Shown here piece after piece: positions 52,154 through 60,346 of a stretch of DNA of 64,000 nucleotides. Every line of letters starts with the position of its first letter. The first letter of the stretch is position 1. The translations under genes and the position numbers were made by a program. The notes under the pieces are model-generated. The model was not told the DNA's origin. It ran no database searches and worked only from the letters and a program-made list of their open reading frames with translations. Source of the stretch: Streptomyces olivochromogenes (lineage in GTDB: Bacteria > Actinomycetota > Actinomycetes > Streptomycetales > Streptomycetaceae); the NCBI RefSeq assembly GCF_001514115.1, contig NZ_KQ948453.1, positions 292,659-356,658 on the forward strand, given 5' to 3'.

Positions 52154-52738
52154 ATGCATCTTCGGGTCACTTTCGTCGCCGCCGCTCGCAGCTCCTCGCT
52201 GCTGGCCGAACGCTTCGAGGACGACCGGCCGCTGGACCAGGCCGGCTGGGACGAAGTACAGCGCGCCGCCCCGGAACTGGTGTCACTGGCGGCGGCCGAG
52301 CTGCGCTACTGCTCGCCGACCCCGCGCAGCCGCGCCACCGGCGACGCCCTCGGGTACGCGCCGCTGGCGCAACCCGCACTGCGCGACTGCGACATGGGCC
52401 GCTGGCGCGGCTTCACGCTGGGTGAGGCGATGGCCCGCGAGCCGTCGGCGGTCGACGCGTGGCTCGCCGATCCGCGCTCCGCCCCGCACGGCGGCGAGTC
52501 GCTGACCTCCTTCATCTCCCGCGTCGGCGGCTGGCTCGACACCCGCCCGGCGGACGACGGCAGCCGGATCGTCGCGGTGGCCGAACCCTCGGTGGTGCGG
52601 GCCGCGCTCGTCTATGCGCTGAAGGCCCAGCCGTCGACGTACTGGAACATCGACGTCCGCCCCTTGTCGACCATCACCCTCACAGGCATCAACGGCCGCT
52701 GGAACCTGCGCCTGGAAGGCGTGCCGCAGTACGCCTAG
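52154..52738 (+). CDS. Histidine-phosphatase-fold protein lacking the RHG motif
   Basis: A 194-residue protein with the later signatures of the branch-1 histidine phosphatase fold (YCSPTPRSRATGDALG, MGRWRGFTLGEAM, HGGESLTSFISRV, AVAEPSVVRAALVYAL). The N-terminal catalytic RHG is replaced by AAR in VTFVAAARSSSL, and the second His region reads AEPSVV, so the classic phospho-His is missing. It may be inactive or use another reaction. ATG 52154; convergent with DUF6314. Confidence 0.75.
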   Translation: MHLRVTFVAAARSSSLLAERFEDDRPLDQAGWDEVQRAAPELVSLAAAELRYCSPTPRSRATGDALGYAPLAQPALRDCDMGRWRGFTLGEAMAREPSAVDAWLADPRSAPHGGESLTSFISRVGGWLDTRPADDGSRIVAVAEPSVVRAALVYALKAQPSTYWNIDVRPLSTITLTGINGRWNLRLEGVPQYA

Positions 52739-53190
52739 GGCAGCCGTGTGTAGTCGGTCGTGAGGACCAGGTCCTTGGCGGGGCCGCCCACCCGCCACAC
52801 CGTGCGCCAGCGGTTCTCGTCCCGCACCGTGAACTCGCCCCGGTAGAGGTCCGCCGCGCACGGGTGGTCGGCGACGTACCGGCCGGTGCTCAGGTCCAGG
52901 TCGTGGAAGGGGCGGCCGTCGGAGAACTGGACGAGGGCCCTCGCCGGGCTCGGCCCCGGCAGGAACCGCAGCGTCCGTTCGGCGGGCCGGGGCGTGCCCT
53001 GCCACACGAACGTGCCGGATTCCTGGTGCAGAAGTCCGTGCGGAGCTCCCGGCTCCTCCAGTGGGCCGAAAACCGTCGTCCCCGTGAACCGGCCCTCCGC
53101 ACCGCTCGCGAGATCCCGCACCGAGCGCTCCACCCGCCAGCTCCCGCCCAGGTGGGCGAGCACGTCCGTCACTGGCCAGAACTCGCCCAT
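52735..53190 (-). CDS. DUF6314 family protein
   Basis: A 151-residue protein starting MGEFWPVTDVLAHLGGSWRV and containing GRFTGTTVFGPLEEPG, TFVWQGTPRPAERTLRF and FHDLDLSTGRYVADHPCAAD, the pattern of DUF6314, a lipocalin-like beta-barrel family in actinobacteria. ATG 53190 with AGGA 5 bp upstream. Overlaps the phosphatase-fold gene stop by 4 bp; divergent from the arabinofuranosidase. Confidence 0.8.
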   Translation of the reverse strand: MGEFWPVTDVLAHLGGSWRVERSVRDLASGAEGRFTGTTVFGPLEEPGAPHGLLHQESGTFVWQGTPRPAERTLRFLPGPSPARALVQFSDGRPFHDLDLSTGRYVADHPCAADLYRGEFTVRDENRWRTVWRVGGPAKDLVLTTDYTRLP

Positions 53191-53262
53191 ACCGTCCTGC
53201 TCTCCGTCCCATGCGATGCCGCGCGACCCATTGACGCGCTCTGCCCCCCTCCCTATCTTGCC

Positions 53263-53321
53263 GTTCGAAGTGCTGATCATTGTCCGAAATTTCGAACAAC
53301 TCAAGACCTGGAACAACTCAA
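53263..53321. promoter_or_regulatory. Repeats in the GH51 promoter
   Basis: CGAAATTTCG (53285-53294) is a perfect palindrome; GTTCGAA (53263) and TTCGAAC (53291) are inverted; GAACAACTCAA is repeated at 53294 and 53311. The palindrome resembles GAAA-TTTC elements reported before Streptomyces xylan-utilisation genes, so it may bind a sugar-responsive repressor. Confidence 0.5.
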
Positions 53322-53344
53322 CATCACAGAGCCGCGGAGTATCC

Positions 53345-55828
53345 ATGCCACGCACCCGCACCCGCACCCGTTGGAGACTCGGACTCACGGCCACCGCGCT
53401 CCTGGTGGCCTCAGCCGTCGTTCCCGGGCCCGTCCACGCCGCCGCCGACGTCACCGACTACGCGATCACCGTCGACCCGAAAGGCTCGGGCGCGAAGATC
53501 GACGACACCATGTACGGCGTCTTCTTCGAGGACATCAACCGCGCCGCGGACGGCGGACTGTACGCGGAGCTCGTACAGAACCGGTCGTTCGAGTACAGCA
53601 CCGCCGACAACAGGTCATATACGCCGCTCACCTCCTGGGCCACCACGGGCACCGCGACGGCCGTGGACGACGACGGGCGCCTCAACGCCCGCAACCGCAC
53701 CTACCTCGCCCTGGACGCGGGCTCGTCCGTCACCAATTCCGGCTACAACACCGGGATCAGGGTCGAGAGCGGCAGGACGTACGACTTCTCGCTCTGGGCC
53801 CGCGCGGACGCGAGGACGCCGCTCACCGTGACCCTGCACGACGCCGACGGCGCGCTCGCCGAGGCCCGGCAGGTCACCGCGCGCGGCGGCTGGGCCAAGT
53901 ACCGCGCCAGGTTCACCGCCACCCGCGACAGCACCACCGGGCGCCTCACCGTCGCCACCGACGCTCCCGTCGCGCTCGACATGATCTCGCTGATCCCCCG
54001 GGACACCTACAAGGGCGACGGCCTGCGCAAGGACCTCGCCGAGAAGATCGCCGCCCTGCACCCCGGCTTCGTGCGCTTCCCCGGCGGCTGCCTGGTCAAC
54101 ACCGGCAGCATGCAGGGCTACGACGAGGCCTCGGGCTATCAGCGCCGGCGCTCGTACCAGTGGAAGGACACCATCGGCCCGGTCGAGCAGCGGGCCACCA
54201 ACTCCAACTTCTGGGGCTACAACCAGAGTTACGGGCTCGGCTACTACGAGTACTTCCAGTTCGCCGAGGACATCGGCGCGATGCCGCTGCCCGTGGTGCC
54301 CGCGCTCGTCACCGGCTGCGGCCAGAACAAGGCCACCGACGACGACGCGCTCCTCAAGCGCCACATCCAGGACACCCTCGATCTCATCGAGTTCGCCAAC
54401 GGGCCGGTGACCAGCGAATGGGGCAGGAAGCGGGCGGCGATGGGCCACCCGAAGCCCTTCCACCTCACCCACCTCGAAGTCGGCAACGAGGAGAACCTCC
54501 CCGACGAGTTCTTCGCCCGCTTCAAGCAGTTCCGCGCCGCCGTCCAGGCCAAGTACCCGAACATCGAGGTGATCTCGAACGCCGGACCCGACGACTCCGG
54601 CACCACCTTCGACACCGCCTGGAAGCTCAACAAGGAAGCGGACGTCGACATGGTCGACGAGCACTACTACAACAGCACCCAGTGGTTCCTGCAGAACAAC
54701 GACCGCTACGACTCCTACGACAGGAACGGCCCCAAGGTCTTCCTCGGCGAGTACGCCTCGGGCGGCAACACCTTCAAGAACGCCCTCGCCGAGGCCGCCT
54801 ACATGACCGGTCTTGAGCGCAACGCGGGCGTCGTCAAGCTCGCCTCGTACGCCCCGCTGCTCGCAGACGAGGACTACGTGCAGTGGCGGCCCGACATGAT
54901 CTGGTTCAACAACCACGCCTCGTGGGGCTCGGCCGACTACGAGGTGCAGAAGCTGTTCATGAACAACGTCGGCGACCGGGTGGTGCCGTCGACGGCCACC
55001 ACCACGCCCTCGCTGAGCGCGCCCATCTCCGGCGCCGTCGGCCTGTCGACCTGGGCGACCACGGCGGCGTACGACGACGTGACCGTGACCGGCGCCGACG
55101 GCACCACGCTGCTCGGCGACGACTTCAGCGGTGACGCCTCCCGGTGGACCCACACGGGCGGCGGGAGCTGGAGCCTCCAGGACGGGCAGTACGTGCAGAC
55201 CGACGTGGGCGCCGAGAACACCATGGTGTCGGCGGGCGACCCGGCCTGGCACGACTACGACCTGCGGGTGAAGGCCACCAAGAAGGCGGGCAAGGAGGGC
55301 TTCCTCGTCGCCTTCGGCGTCAAGGACACCGGTAACTACTACTGGTGGAACCTCGGCGGCTGGAACAACACCACCACGGCCGTCGAACAGGCCGTGGACG
55401 GCGGCAAGTCGACCCTGATCTCCAAGCCCGGCACGATCGAGACGGGCAAGGCGTACGACGTCGACATCAAGGTCCGCGGCCGTCAGGTGACCCTCTACCT
55501 GGACGGCCAGGAGTGGGGGAGCTTCAAGGACGACAAGCCCGCGGAGCCGTTCCGTCAGGTCGTCACGCGGGACGCGAGGACCGGCGACCTGATCGTCAAG
55601 GTCGTCAACGCGCAGGCGGCGGACGCCCGTACCGCGATCGACCTGGGCGGGGCGAAGGCGGGCCGCAAGGCGGCCGTCACCACCCTCCAGGCCGCGCCGG
55701 AGGCGGTGAACTCGGAGACGGTGACCGCGGTCGCCCCCGTGAAGTCCACCTTCGACGGCGTCGCCGACAAGTTCACCTACACCTTCCCGGCGAACTCCGT
55801 GACCTTCCTGCGGATCAGGCAGCGGTAG
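53345..55828 (+). CDS. Secreted GH51 alpha-L-arabinofuranosidase with LamG-like and CBM modules
   Basis: An 827-residue protein. Signal peptide at residues 1-35 (LGLTATALLVASAVVPGPVHA, shown in part). GH51 catalytic region with VRFPGGCLVNTGSMQGYDEA, acid/base Glu in LEVGNEENLPDEF and nucleophile Glu in VFLGEYASGG. A CBM4/9-like module lies at about 105-215 and a LamG/3-keto-disaccharide-hydrolase-like jelly roll at about 580-735 before the closing beta sandwich. Releases arabinose from arabinoxylan or arabinan. ATG 53345 with GGAG 6 bp upstream. Ends 14 bp inside the convergent CMD gene. Confidence 0.85.
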   Translation: MPRTRTRTRWRLGLTATALLVASAVVPGPVHAAADVTDYAITVDPKGSGAKIDDTMYGVFFEDINRAADGGLYAELVQNRSFEYSTADNRSYTPLTSWATTGTATAVDDDGRLNARNRTYLALDAGSSVTNSGYNTGIRVESGRTYDFSLWARADARTPLTVTLHDADGALAEARQVTARGGWAKYRARFTATRDSTTGRLTVATDAPVALDMISLIPRDTYKGDGLRKDLAEKIAALHPGFVRFPGGCLVNTGSMQGYDEASGYQRRRSYQWKDTIGPVEQRATNSNFWGYNQSYGLGYYEYFQFAEDIGAMPLPVVPALVTGCGQNKATDDDALLKRHIQDTLDLIEFANGPVTSEWGRKRAAMGHPKPFHLTHLEVGNEENLPDEFFARFKQFRAAVQAKYPNIEVISNAGPDDSGTTFDTAWKLNKEADVDMVDEHYYNSTQWFLQNNDRYDSYDRNGPKVFLGEYASGGNTFKNALAEAAYMTGLERNAGVVKLASYAPLLADEDYVQWRPDMIWFNNHASWGSADYEVQKLFMNNVGDRVVPSTATTTPSLSAPISGAVGLSTWATTAAYDDVTVTGADGTTLLGDDFSGDASRWTHTGGGSWSLQDGQYVQTDVGAENTMVSAGDPAWHDYDLRVKATKKAGKEGFLVAFGVKDTGNYYWWNLGGWNNTTTAVEQAVDGGKSTLISKPGTIETGKAYDVDIKVRGRQVTLYLDGQEWGSFKDDKPAEPFRQVVTRDARTGDLIVKVVNAQAADARTAIDLGGAKAGRKAAVTTLQAAPEAVNSETVTAVAPVKSTFDGVADKFTYTFPANSVTFLRIRQR

Positions 55829-56258
55829 CCGGAGGCGTGGGCTGCTGTCCGGCGGGCAGCAGCCCACGCTCGGCGAAGACCTTCTTCGCGACCAGGCTCG
55901 CGTTCATCGCCTTCGGTATGCCGCAGTAGACGGCCGAGTGCAGCAGCGACTCCACGATCTCGTCCGGAGAAAGACCCACGTTCAGGGCCGCGTTGACGTG
56001 CACCTCCAACTGGATCTCACAGCCGCCGAGTGCGGTGAGCATGCCGAGCGTCACCAACTGGCGGTCGCGCGGGGCGAGTCCGGGCCGGTCGTAGATGTCG
56101 CCGAAGGCCCAGGAGACGATCTGGTGGCCGAGTTCGGGATTGATGTCGCCGAGCGCGTCGACGACGCGCTGTCCGGCCTCCCCGTCGACGCGCTTGAGGA
56201 CCTCCAGGCCGTGCTCGAAGCGCTCCTCGCGCGTGGTGGCGGTGTTCGTGAGCGTCAT
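55815..56258 (-). CDS. Carboxymuconolactone-decarboxylase (CMD) family protein
   Basis: A 147-residue protein with FGDIYDRPGLAPRDRQLVTL, the CMD motif GGCEIQLEVHVNAALNVGLS and EIVESLLHSAVYCGIPKAMN. One Cys and one His in the CEIQLEVH segment, not the CxxC of AhpD, so decarboxylase-like or redox role undecided. ATGA overlap with the upstream MerR gene; the same transcript. Confidence 0.85.
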   Translation of the reverse strand: MTLTNTATTREERFEHGLEVLKRVDGEAGQRVVDALGDINPELGHQIVSWAFGDIYDRPGLAPRDRQLVTLGMLTALGGCEIQLEVHVNAALNVGLSPDEIVESLLHSAVYCGIPKAMNASLVAKKVFAERGLLPAGQQPTPPATAA

Positions 56259-56668
56259 GAGAGTTCGTCCGATCCCGGCTGGTCGAGCAGCCGTTCGTAG
56301 TGGTCGATCTTGTCGTCGAGGGAGGCCGCGTTGCGGCGCAGCGCCCGGATGCGGTCCGCGAGGTCGGCGCGGTGCTCCCGGAGCATCGCGAGCCGGTCGG
56401 GGACCGTGGCGTCGCCGCGCGCCCGCAACGCGGCGAACCGCTGCATGTCCGCGATCGACATGCCCGTCTCGCGCAGCCGGATGAGGAACTCCAGCCAGGC
56501 CAGGTCGGCCGCCTCGTAGCGCCGCTGGTTCCCGGTGGTCCGGCCGACCCGTTGGATCAGGCCGGCCTTCTCGTAGTACCGCAGCGTGTCGTGCGAGAGT
56601 CCGGTGCGCTCGACGACCTGGGCGATCGTGAGCGTCGGCTCCTGCGGGAGGGGCTGTTCGCTGGTCAT
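56255..56668 (-). CDS. MerR-family regulator
   Basis: A 137-residue protein. MerR HTH at about 12-80 (LTIAQVVERTGLSHDTLRYY, EKAGLIQRVGRTTGNQRRYE, MSIADMQRF), then a dimerising coiled coil. It probably activates its own operon, with the CMD gene as effector. Its promoter has a perfect 19-bp-spacer MerR layout and the predicted start point is at the ATG, so the mRNA is probably leaderless. Confidence 0.9.
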   Translation of the reverse strand: MTSEQPLPQEPTLTIAQVVERTGLSHDTLRYYEKAGLIQRVGRTTGNQRRYEAADLAWLEFLIRLRETGMSIADMQRFAALRARGDATVPDRLAMLREHRADLADRIRALRRNAASLDDKIDHYERLLDQPGSDELS

Positions 56669-56675
56669 GGAGAAA

Positions 56676-56706
56676 CCGTAGAACCTGGAGTGTGCTCCAG
56701 GTCAAG
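56676..56706 (-). promoter_or_regulatory. MerR-type promoter with 20-bp operator
   Basis: On the minus strand: -35 TTGACC (56706-56701), 19-bp spacer, -10 TACGGT (56681-56676). The spacer is filled by the perfect dyad ACCTGGAG-TGTG-CTCCAGGT (56684-56703). The over-long spacer is the hallmark of MerR activation. Start of transcription is expected near 56669, next to ATG 56668. Confidence 0.85.
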
Positions 56707-56718
56707 CTTCATGTGTCG

Positions 56719-56838
56719 GACGGTCCTGGGCTTCATCTGCCGGACAGTCCTGGGCTCTGTCTGCCGGGCGGTCCCGGGCTTCATCCGGCGGGCGGACCTG
56801 GGCTTCGTCCGCCGGGCGGACCTGGGCTTCGTGCGCCG
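56719..56838. repeat. 24-bp tandem repeat, five copies
   Basis: Five contiguous 24-bp units from 56719, 56743, 56767, 56791 and 56815 (each ending CTGGGCTTC-TC-GCC or close), plus a partial sixth. A second short repeat of CGGGTCAGG follows at about 56876-56930 and runs into the end of the LysR-type gene. Confidence 0.8.
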
Positions 56839-56921
56839 GGCCGTCCTGGAGAGGGGCCGACGGCGTTTCGGCCCGGGTCAGGCCCGGGTCAGGAACGGGT
56901 CAGGCCCGGGCCGGGCCCGGG

Positions 56922-57719
56922 TCAGGAACGGCGGCGGGGCTTGCCCCGCTTGGCGCCGCCCTTGGCGCCTCCGGAACCGCCGCCGCGGGGGTTCCTGCCG
57001 GTCGTCGACTTGCCGGACGACTTGCCCGCGGCGGGCTTGCGCCGTGCGCCGCCACCCGTCTCGGGACGCTTGGCCTTCGTCGGGGCCTCGGGCGCCGCCG
57101 GGGCCTGGGCGCGTCCCCGTGAGCTGTTGACGGTCCGGCCGCGGACGATCCCGATGAAGTCCTCGACCAGGTCGGTGGTCGCGTCCTGCGGCCAGGACAG
57201 CGCGACGCGTGACTCCGGGGCGTCCGTGACCGGCCGGTAGGTGAGGTCCTTGCGGTGGTGCAGGCGGGCGAGGGACTGAGGGACGACGAGGAGCCCGATG
57301 CCCGCCGCCACGAGTTCGACGGCGTCCTCGGTGGTGGCGGGGCGTTCGAACGCGGGCTGCCCCGGCGGACGCTCCCAGTCGAGCGTGTCGTCGAGGGGGT
57401 GCAGCACGATCTCGTCGGCGAGATCCTCGCAGGTCACCTCCTCGACGGCCGCCACGATGTGGTCCTTGGGGACCACGACCACCGTCGTCTCGGTGTAGAG
57501 CGGGATCGCGCTGAGGTCCTCCTGGTCGACCGGCAGCCGGACGAATCCGGCGTCGGCGCCGCGGCCCCGCAGCACGTCGAACGCCTCGTCGGTGGAGACC
57601 GCGACGAGCGTGAGGGGGATGTCGGGCAGCCGCTCGTTCCAGATCCGCACCCACTTCGTGGGCGTCACTCCCGGGACATAGGCGAGCCGGAACGAAGGGG
57701 GTACTTCCGAGCCTGTCAC
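56922..57719 (-). CDS. LysR substrate-binding-domain protein without HTH, basic tail
   Basis: A 265-residue protein. Starts directly with a LysR effector domain (FRLAYVPGVTPTKWVRIWNE, STDEAFDVLRGRGADAGFV, LYTETTVVVVPKDH, VELVAAGIGLLVVPQS). There is no helix-turn-helix. Residues about 205-265 are Lys/Arg/Gly/Pro-rich (SGKSTTGRNPRGGGSGGAKG), which could bind DNA or RNA non-specifically. GTG start; divergent from DUF5997, a common pair in Streptomyces. Confidence 0.8.
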   Translation of the reverse strand: MTGSEVPPSFRLAYVPGVTPTKWVRIWNERLPDIPLTLVAVSTDEAFDVLRGRGADAGFVRLPVDQEDLSAIPLYTETTVVVVPKDHIVAAVEEVTCEDLADEIVLHPLDDTLDWERPPGQPAFERPATTEDAVELVAAGIGLLVVPQSLARLHHRKDLTYRPVTDAPESRVALSWPQDATTDLVEDFIGIVRGRTVNSSRGRAQAPAAPEAPTKAKRPETGGGARRKPAAGKSSGKSTTGRNPRGGGSGGAKGGAKRGKPRRRS

Positions 57720-57776
57720 CTCGCCAGGCTATCGGTCGTGGTCGGAGGTCGCGCACACGCTCGATACCCTTGACGC

Positions 57777-58205
57777 ATGACGTCGCACCAGACCACCCAG
57801 ACCATGAAGCCCGCCACCGCGGCGAAGAAGCTGGGTGTGTACCTCGAGGCCACCCCCGCCGAGTTCCAGGAGGGCGTCGTCTCGCGCGCCGAGCTGAACG
57901 CCCTGCAGGCCGATCCGCCCGCGTGGCTCCAGGAGCTGCGGCGCACGGGTCCGCACCCCCGGCCCGTGGTCGCCGCGCGGCTTGGCATCTCCATCGCCGG
58001 GCTCGCCCGCGGCGGGGTCACCGAGGCCCTCACCACGGAGCAGATCGACGCCCTGAAGCAGGAGGACCCGGGATGGCTGCGCCGGGAGCGCGCCACGCAG
58101 GCCGAGGTCCGCAAGGAAGAGGTCCGCATCAAGGAGAAGCGCGCGGAGGAGCACGCCCAGCAGAACACGGAGCGCGCCGCCCAGCCCCGCACCTCCCGCC
58201 CCTGA
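57777..58205 (+). CDS. DUF5997 family protein
   Basis: A 142-residue protein. MKPATAAKKLGVYLEATPAE, FQEGVVSRAELNALQADPPAW and HPRPVVAARLGISIAGLARG are family signatures of DUF5997, with a charged C-terminal tail. A GATACC -10-like box (57763) ends 8 bp before the ATG, so the mRNA may be leaderless. The partner is the HTH-less LysR-type protein opposite. Function unknown. Confidence 0.8.
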   Translation: MTSHQTTQTMKPATAAKKLGVYLEATPAEFQEGVVSRAELNALQADPPAWLQELRRTGPHPRPVVAARLGISIAGLARGGVTEALTTEQIDALKQEDPGWLRRERATQAEVRKEEVRIKEKRAEEHAQQNTERAAQPRTSRP

Positions 58206-58327
58206 CCCGGCCCCACCCGCGTCCGCCGCCCGGCGACGCCCACCTCTCACTGCCCCGCCACTCTCACTGCCCCGCCTCGCTGCCGGCGGCCCTGTCCCCG
58301 ATCCTGCCGAGTCGTCGGGGCTCCGCG

Positions 58328-59071
58328 TCAGGACCGGCCGAGGACGCAGAACTCGTGGCCTTCCGGGTCGATCAGGCACGTCCACGAGACGTCGCCCTGG
58401 CCGAGGTCGAGGTCGGCGGCGCCGAGGGCCCGCAGCCGGGCCACCTCCGCCTGCTGATCGTCACCGGGGTATGGCAGCAGGTCGATGTGGACGCGGTCCG
58501 GCACGGTCTTCACGCCGGGCGTGCGGAGGAACTCGAGATACGGGCCGACACCCTTGGCGGAGCGCAACACCGCATGATCGTCGGTCACCTCGTGCAGGGT
58601 CCAGTCCGTCGCCTCACCCCAGAACCGGGCCATGGCCTGCGGATCCACACAGTCGACCACCACCACGGCGATCGGCCCGGTGTCCCGGTAGATCTCCCGG
58701 GGCTCCAGCACGCAGAACTCGTTGCCCTCCGGGTCGGCGAGGACCGTCCACGGCACATCGCCCTGGCCCACGTCGACGGGCGTCGCACCGAGAGCCTTCA
58801 GGCGCGCGACCAACTCCGCCTGATGGGCCGCAGAGGTGGTGGCGAGATCGAGGTGCACACGGTTCTTGGTCGTTGTCTTGGGTTCCGGGACCGTAACGAC
58901 GTCGATGCAGACGGCGACAGGGTCCGGCCAGACGAAGCCGCCGCCGGGTTCGACGTTGGTCACGCCGGGTCCCTCGCTGGAAACGCCCCAGCCGAGCGCC
59001 TCCGCCCAGAACCGGCCGACCGCCGCGTCATCAAGGGCTTTTATGTTCACCTGAACAGGTCGCAGTGCCAT
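58328..59071 (-). CDS. VOC-family protein with two glyoxalase-like modules
   Basis: A 247-residue protein. Two VOC modules of about 120 residues: VQVNIKALDDAAVGRFWAEA ... WTVLADPEGNEFCVLEP, and VVVDCVDPQAMARFWGEATD ... WTCLIDPEGHEFCVLGR. Each has the His/Glu metal positions of bleomycin-resistance/dioxygenase folds (HLDL and EFCVL). Substrate unknown. It sits just left of the transposon remnant. Confidence 0.85.
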   Translation of the reverse strand: MALRPVQVNIKALDDAAVGRFWAEALGWGVSSEGPGVTNVEPGGGFVWPDPVAVCIDVVTVPEPKTTTKNRVHLDLATTSAAHQAELVARLKALGATPVDVGQGDVPWTVLADPEGNEFCVLEPREIYRDTGPIAVVVVDCVDPQAMARFWGEATDWTLHEVTDDHAVLRSAKGVGPYLEFLRTPGVKTVPDRVHIDLLPYPGDDQQAEVARLRALGAADLDLGQGDVSWTCLIDPEGHEFCVLGRS

Positions 59072-59157
59072 GCCGATGATCTTATTCGTCCGCTATTGGC
59101 GCGCCCAGCCCCGCCAGGTGAACTGCTCACTCGCCGGATGAAGTGCTCAGTCACAAT

Positions 59158-59162
59158 GGGCC
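59158..59162. repeat. Left copy of the GGGCC target-site duplication
   Basis: GGGCC immediately precedes the left TGTGACCGAG end; an identical GGGCC (61829-61833) immediately follows the right end. Confidence 0.75.
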
Positions 59163-59179
59163 TGTGACCGAGAATTTTA

Positions 59180-59269
59180 GTTGGCGGATCATGAGCTGAC
59201 TGAGCAGGTCAGGAGCGCCTGGAGAATTCTTGTTGGCGGATCTTGAAAGGGTTAGTTGGCGGATCATGA
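59180..59269 (+). repeat. Three TnsB-type end sites at the left end
   Basis: GTTGGCGGATCATGA at 59180-59194, GTTGGCGGATCTTGA at 59232-59246, GTTGGCGGATCATGA at 59255-59269. All in the same orientation, as in Tn7 left ends. Between them lies GAGAATTC, a copy of the terminal GAGAATTT. Confidence 0.75.
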
Positions 59270-59424
59270 TTGTGGACGTTCACTGTGCGTGAATGTCTGG
59301 TGAGGCGGTCTGACGTCCTGCATGGCCTGACCGGGCGCTATCAGCACCTTGATGGAACCGCCCAAGCCTCTGGCGCGCCATCCGCCTGCCCTGGGAATCG
59401 GCGACTCGGGCACAATCAGGAGCC

Positions 59425-60165
59425 GTGACTACACCTCCCGATCCCTCCGTCCTGTACCCCGACGTTGCGGCCTGCGGCAGCCTCGCCGCAGCGCTCCGGG
59501 TCGAGGCGGACGGCTGCCTCGGTGCCGTCCCCGTCACGTCCCCGGACTTCGCTCCGCTGCGCCACGCGGCTGTCGCAAGTACCCTGCCGCACCGCGAGCC
59601 GCTGGCGATCAGCGCCTGGTCGCACGAACGGCGGTGGTCGATCCGCGGCGAGGAACCGTTCCAGAGCATGCCTCTCATCGACGGCAGGACGGGCGACCTG
59701 GCGGAGGTCGCCAGGGCCGCCCGAGCTTGGCACGACGGGGCGACTCTGGACGACATCCGACAGGCGGCACCCTTCGTGCACCTGACCGGCCGGTTCGAGG
59801 TGCCCGACAACGATCCCGCGCGCTTGACGGAATCCGAATGGCAGGGCAAGCGCCGGGAGGCGGCCGAACTGGAATACGCCTGGCAGGAGACGTACCACAA
59901 CCTGATCGAGGCGGCGCACGCCGAGCCGGCGCTGCGCGCTCTCTACCCATTCACGAGCCACTGGGCACTGCGCTTCTCGACCACCACCCGCCCGGACCTG
60001 ACCGTCGTCGGACCGTGCCTGAGCGCCAACAGCGACGGCACGTACGGAGTGGGTAGGGGCCTCATCAGCCAGGACCTTGGCCAATTCGCCACAGCGCAGG
60101 AGGCCGTGGCAGTGGCAGTGCGCCAACTGCCGTCCGGACTCGGCCCAACCACGCTCGGCGGATGA
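59425..60165 (+). CDS. DUF6193-like protein (transposon cargo)
   Basis: A 246-residue protein. Core SLPHREPL-like STLPHREPLAISAWSHERRW, LIDGRTGDLAEVARAARAWH, APFVHLTGRFEVPD and ALYPFTSHWALRFSTTTRPD match what I recall of DUF6193, a Streptomyces family of unknown function often met in accessory DNA. GTG 59425 has AGGAG only 2 bp upstream, so translation may be weak or leaderless. It lies between two copies of the transposon left end. Confidence 0.65.
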   Translation: MTTPPDPSVLYPDVAACGSLAAALRVEADGCLGAVPVTSPDFAPLRHAAVASTLPHREPLAISAWSHERRWSIRGEEPFQSMPLIDGRTGDLAEVARAARAWHDGATLDDIRQAAPFVHLTGRFEVPDNDPARLTESEWQGKRREAAELEYAWQETYHNLIEAAHAEPALRALYPFTSHWALRFSTTTRPDLTVVGPCLSANSDGTYGVGRGLISQDLGQFATAQEAVAVAVRQLPSGLGPTTLGG

Positions 60166-60235
60166 TCCCGCCTGGCAAACGGCTCGGTCGACAGCGCAGG
60201 AGCGGACTGCGCACCGTACTTGGCGAACGGTGCCA

Positions 60236-60270
60236 CCTGTGACCGAGAATTTTTGTTGGCGGATCTTGAG
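60236..60270 (+). repeat. Second, internal copy of the transposon left end
   Basis: 35 bases here match 59161-59195 at 33 positions, in the same orientation (TGTGACCGAGAATTTTTGTT at 60238, then GGCGGATCTTGAG). The flank is CCACC, not GGGCC, so this is a nested end or a duplicated end, separating the DUF6193 gene from DinB. Confidence 0.75.
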
Positions 60271-60346
60271 AGGATTCTGGCGTGGCGCTCGCTAGGGATA
60301 CTCATGCTGATCTCGGGCGGGTCTCCGTTGTATGTAGCGTGCGGAC

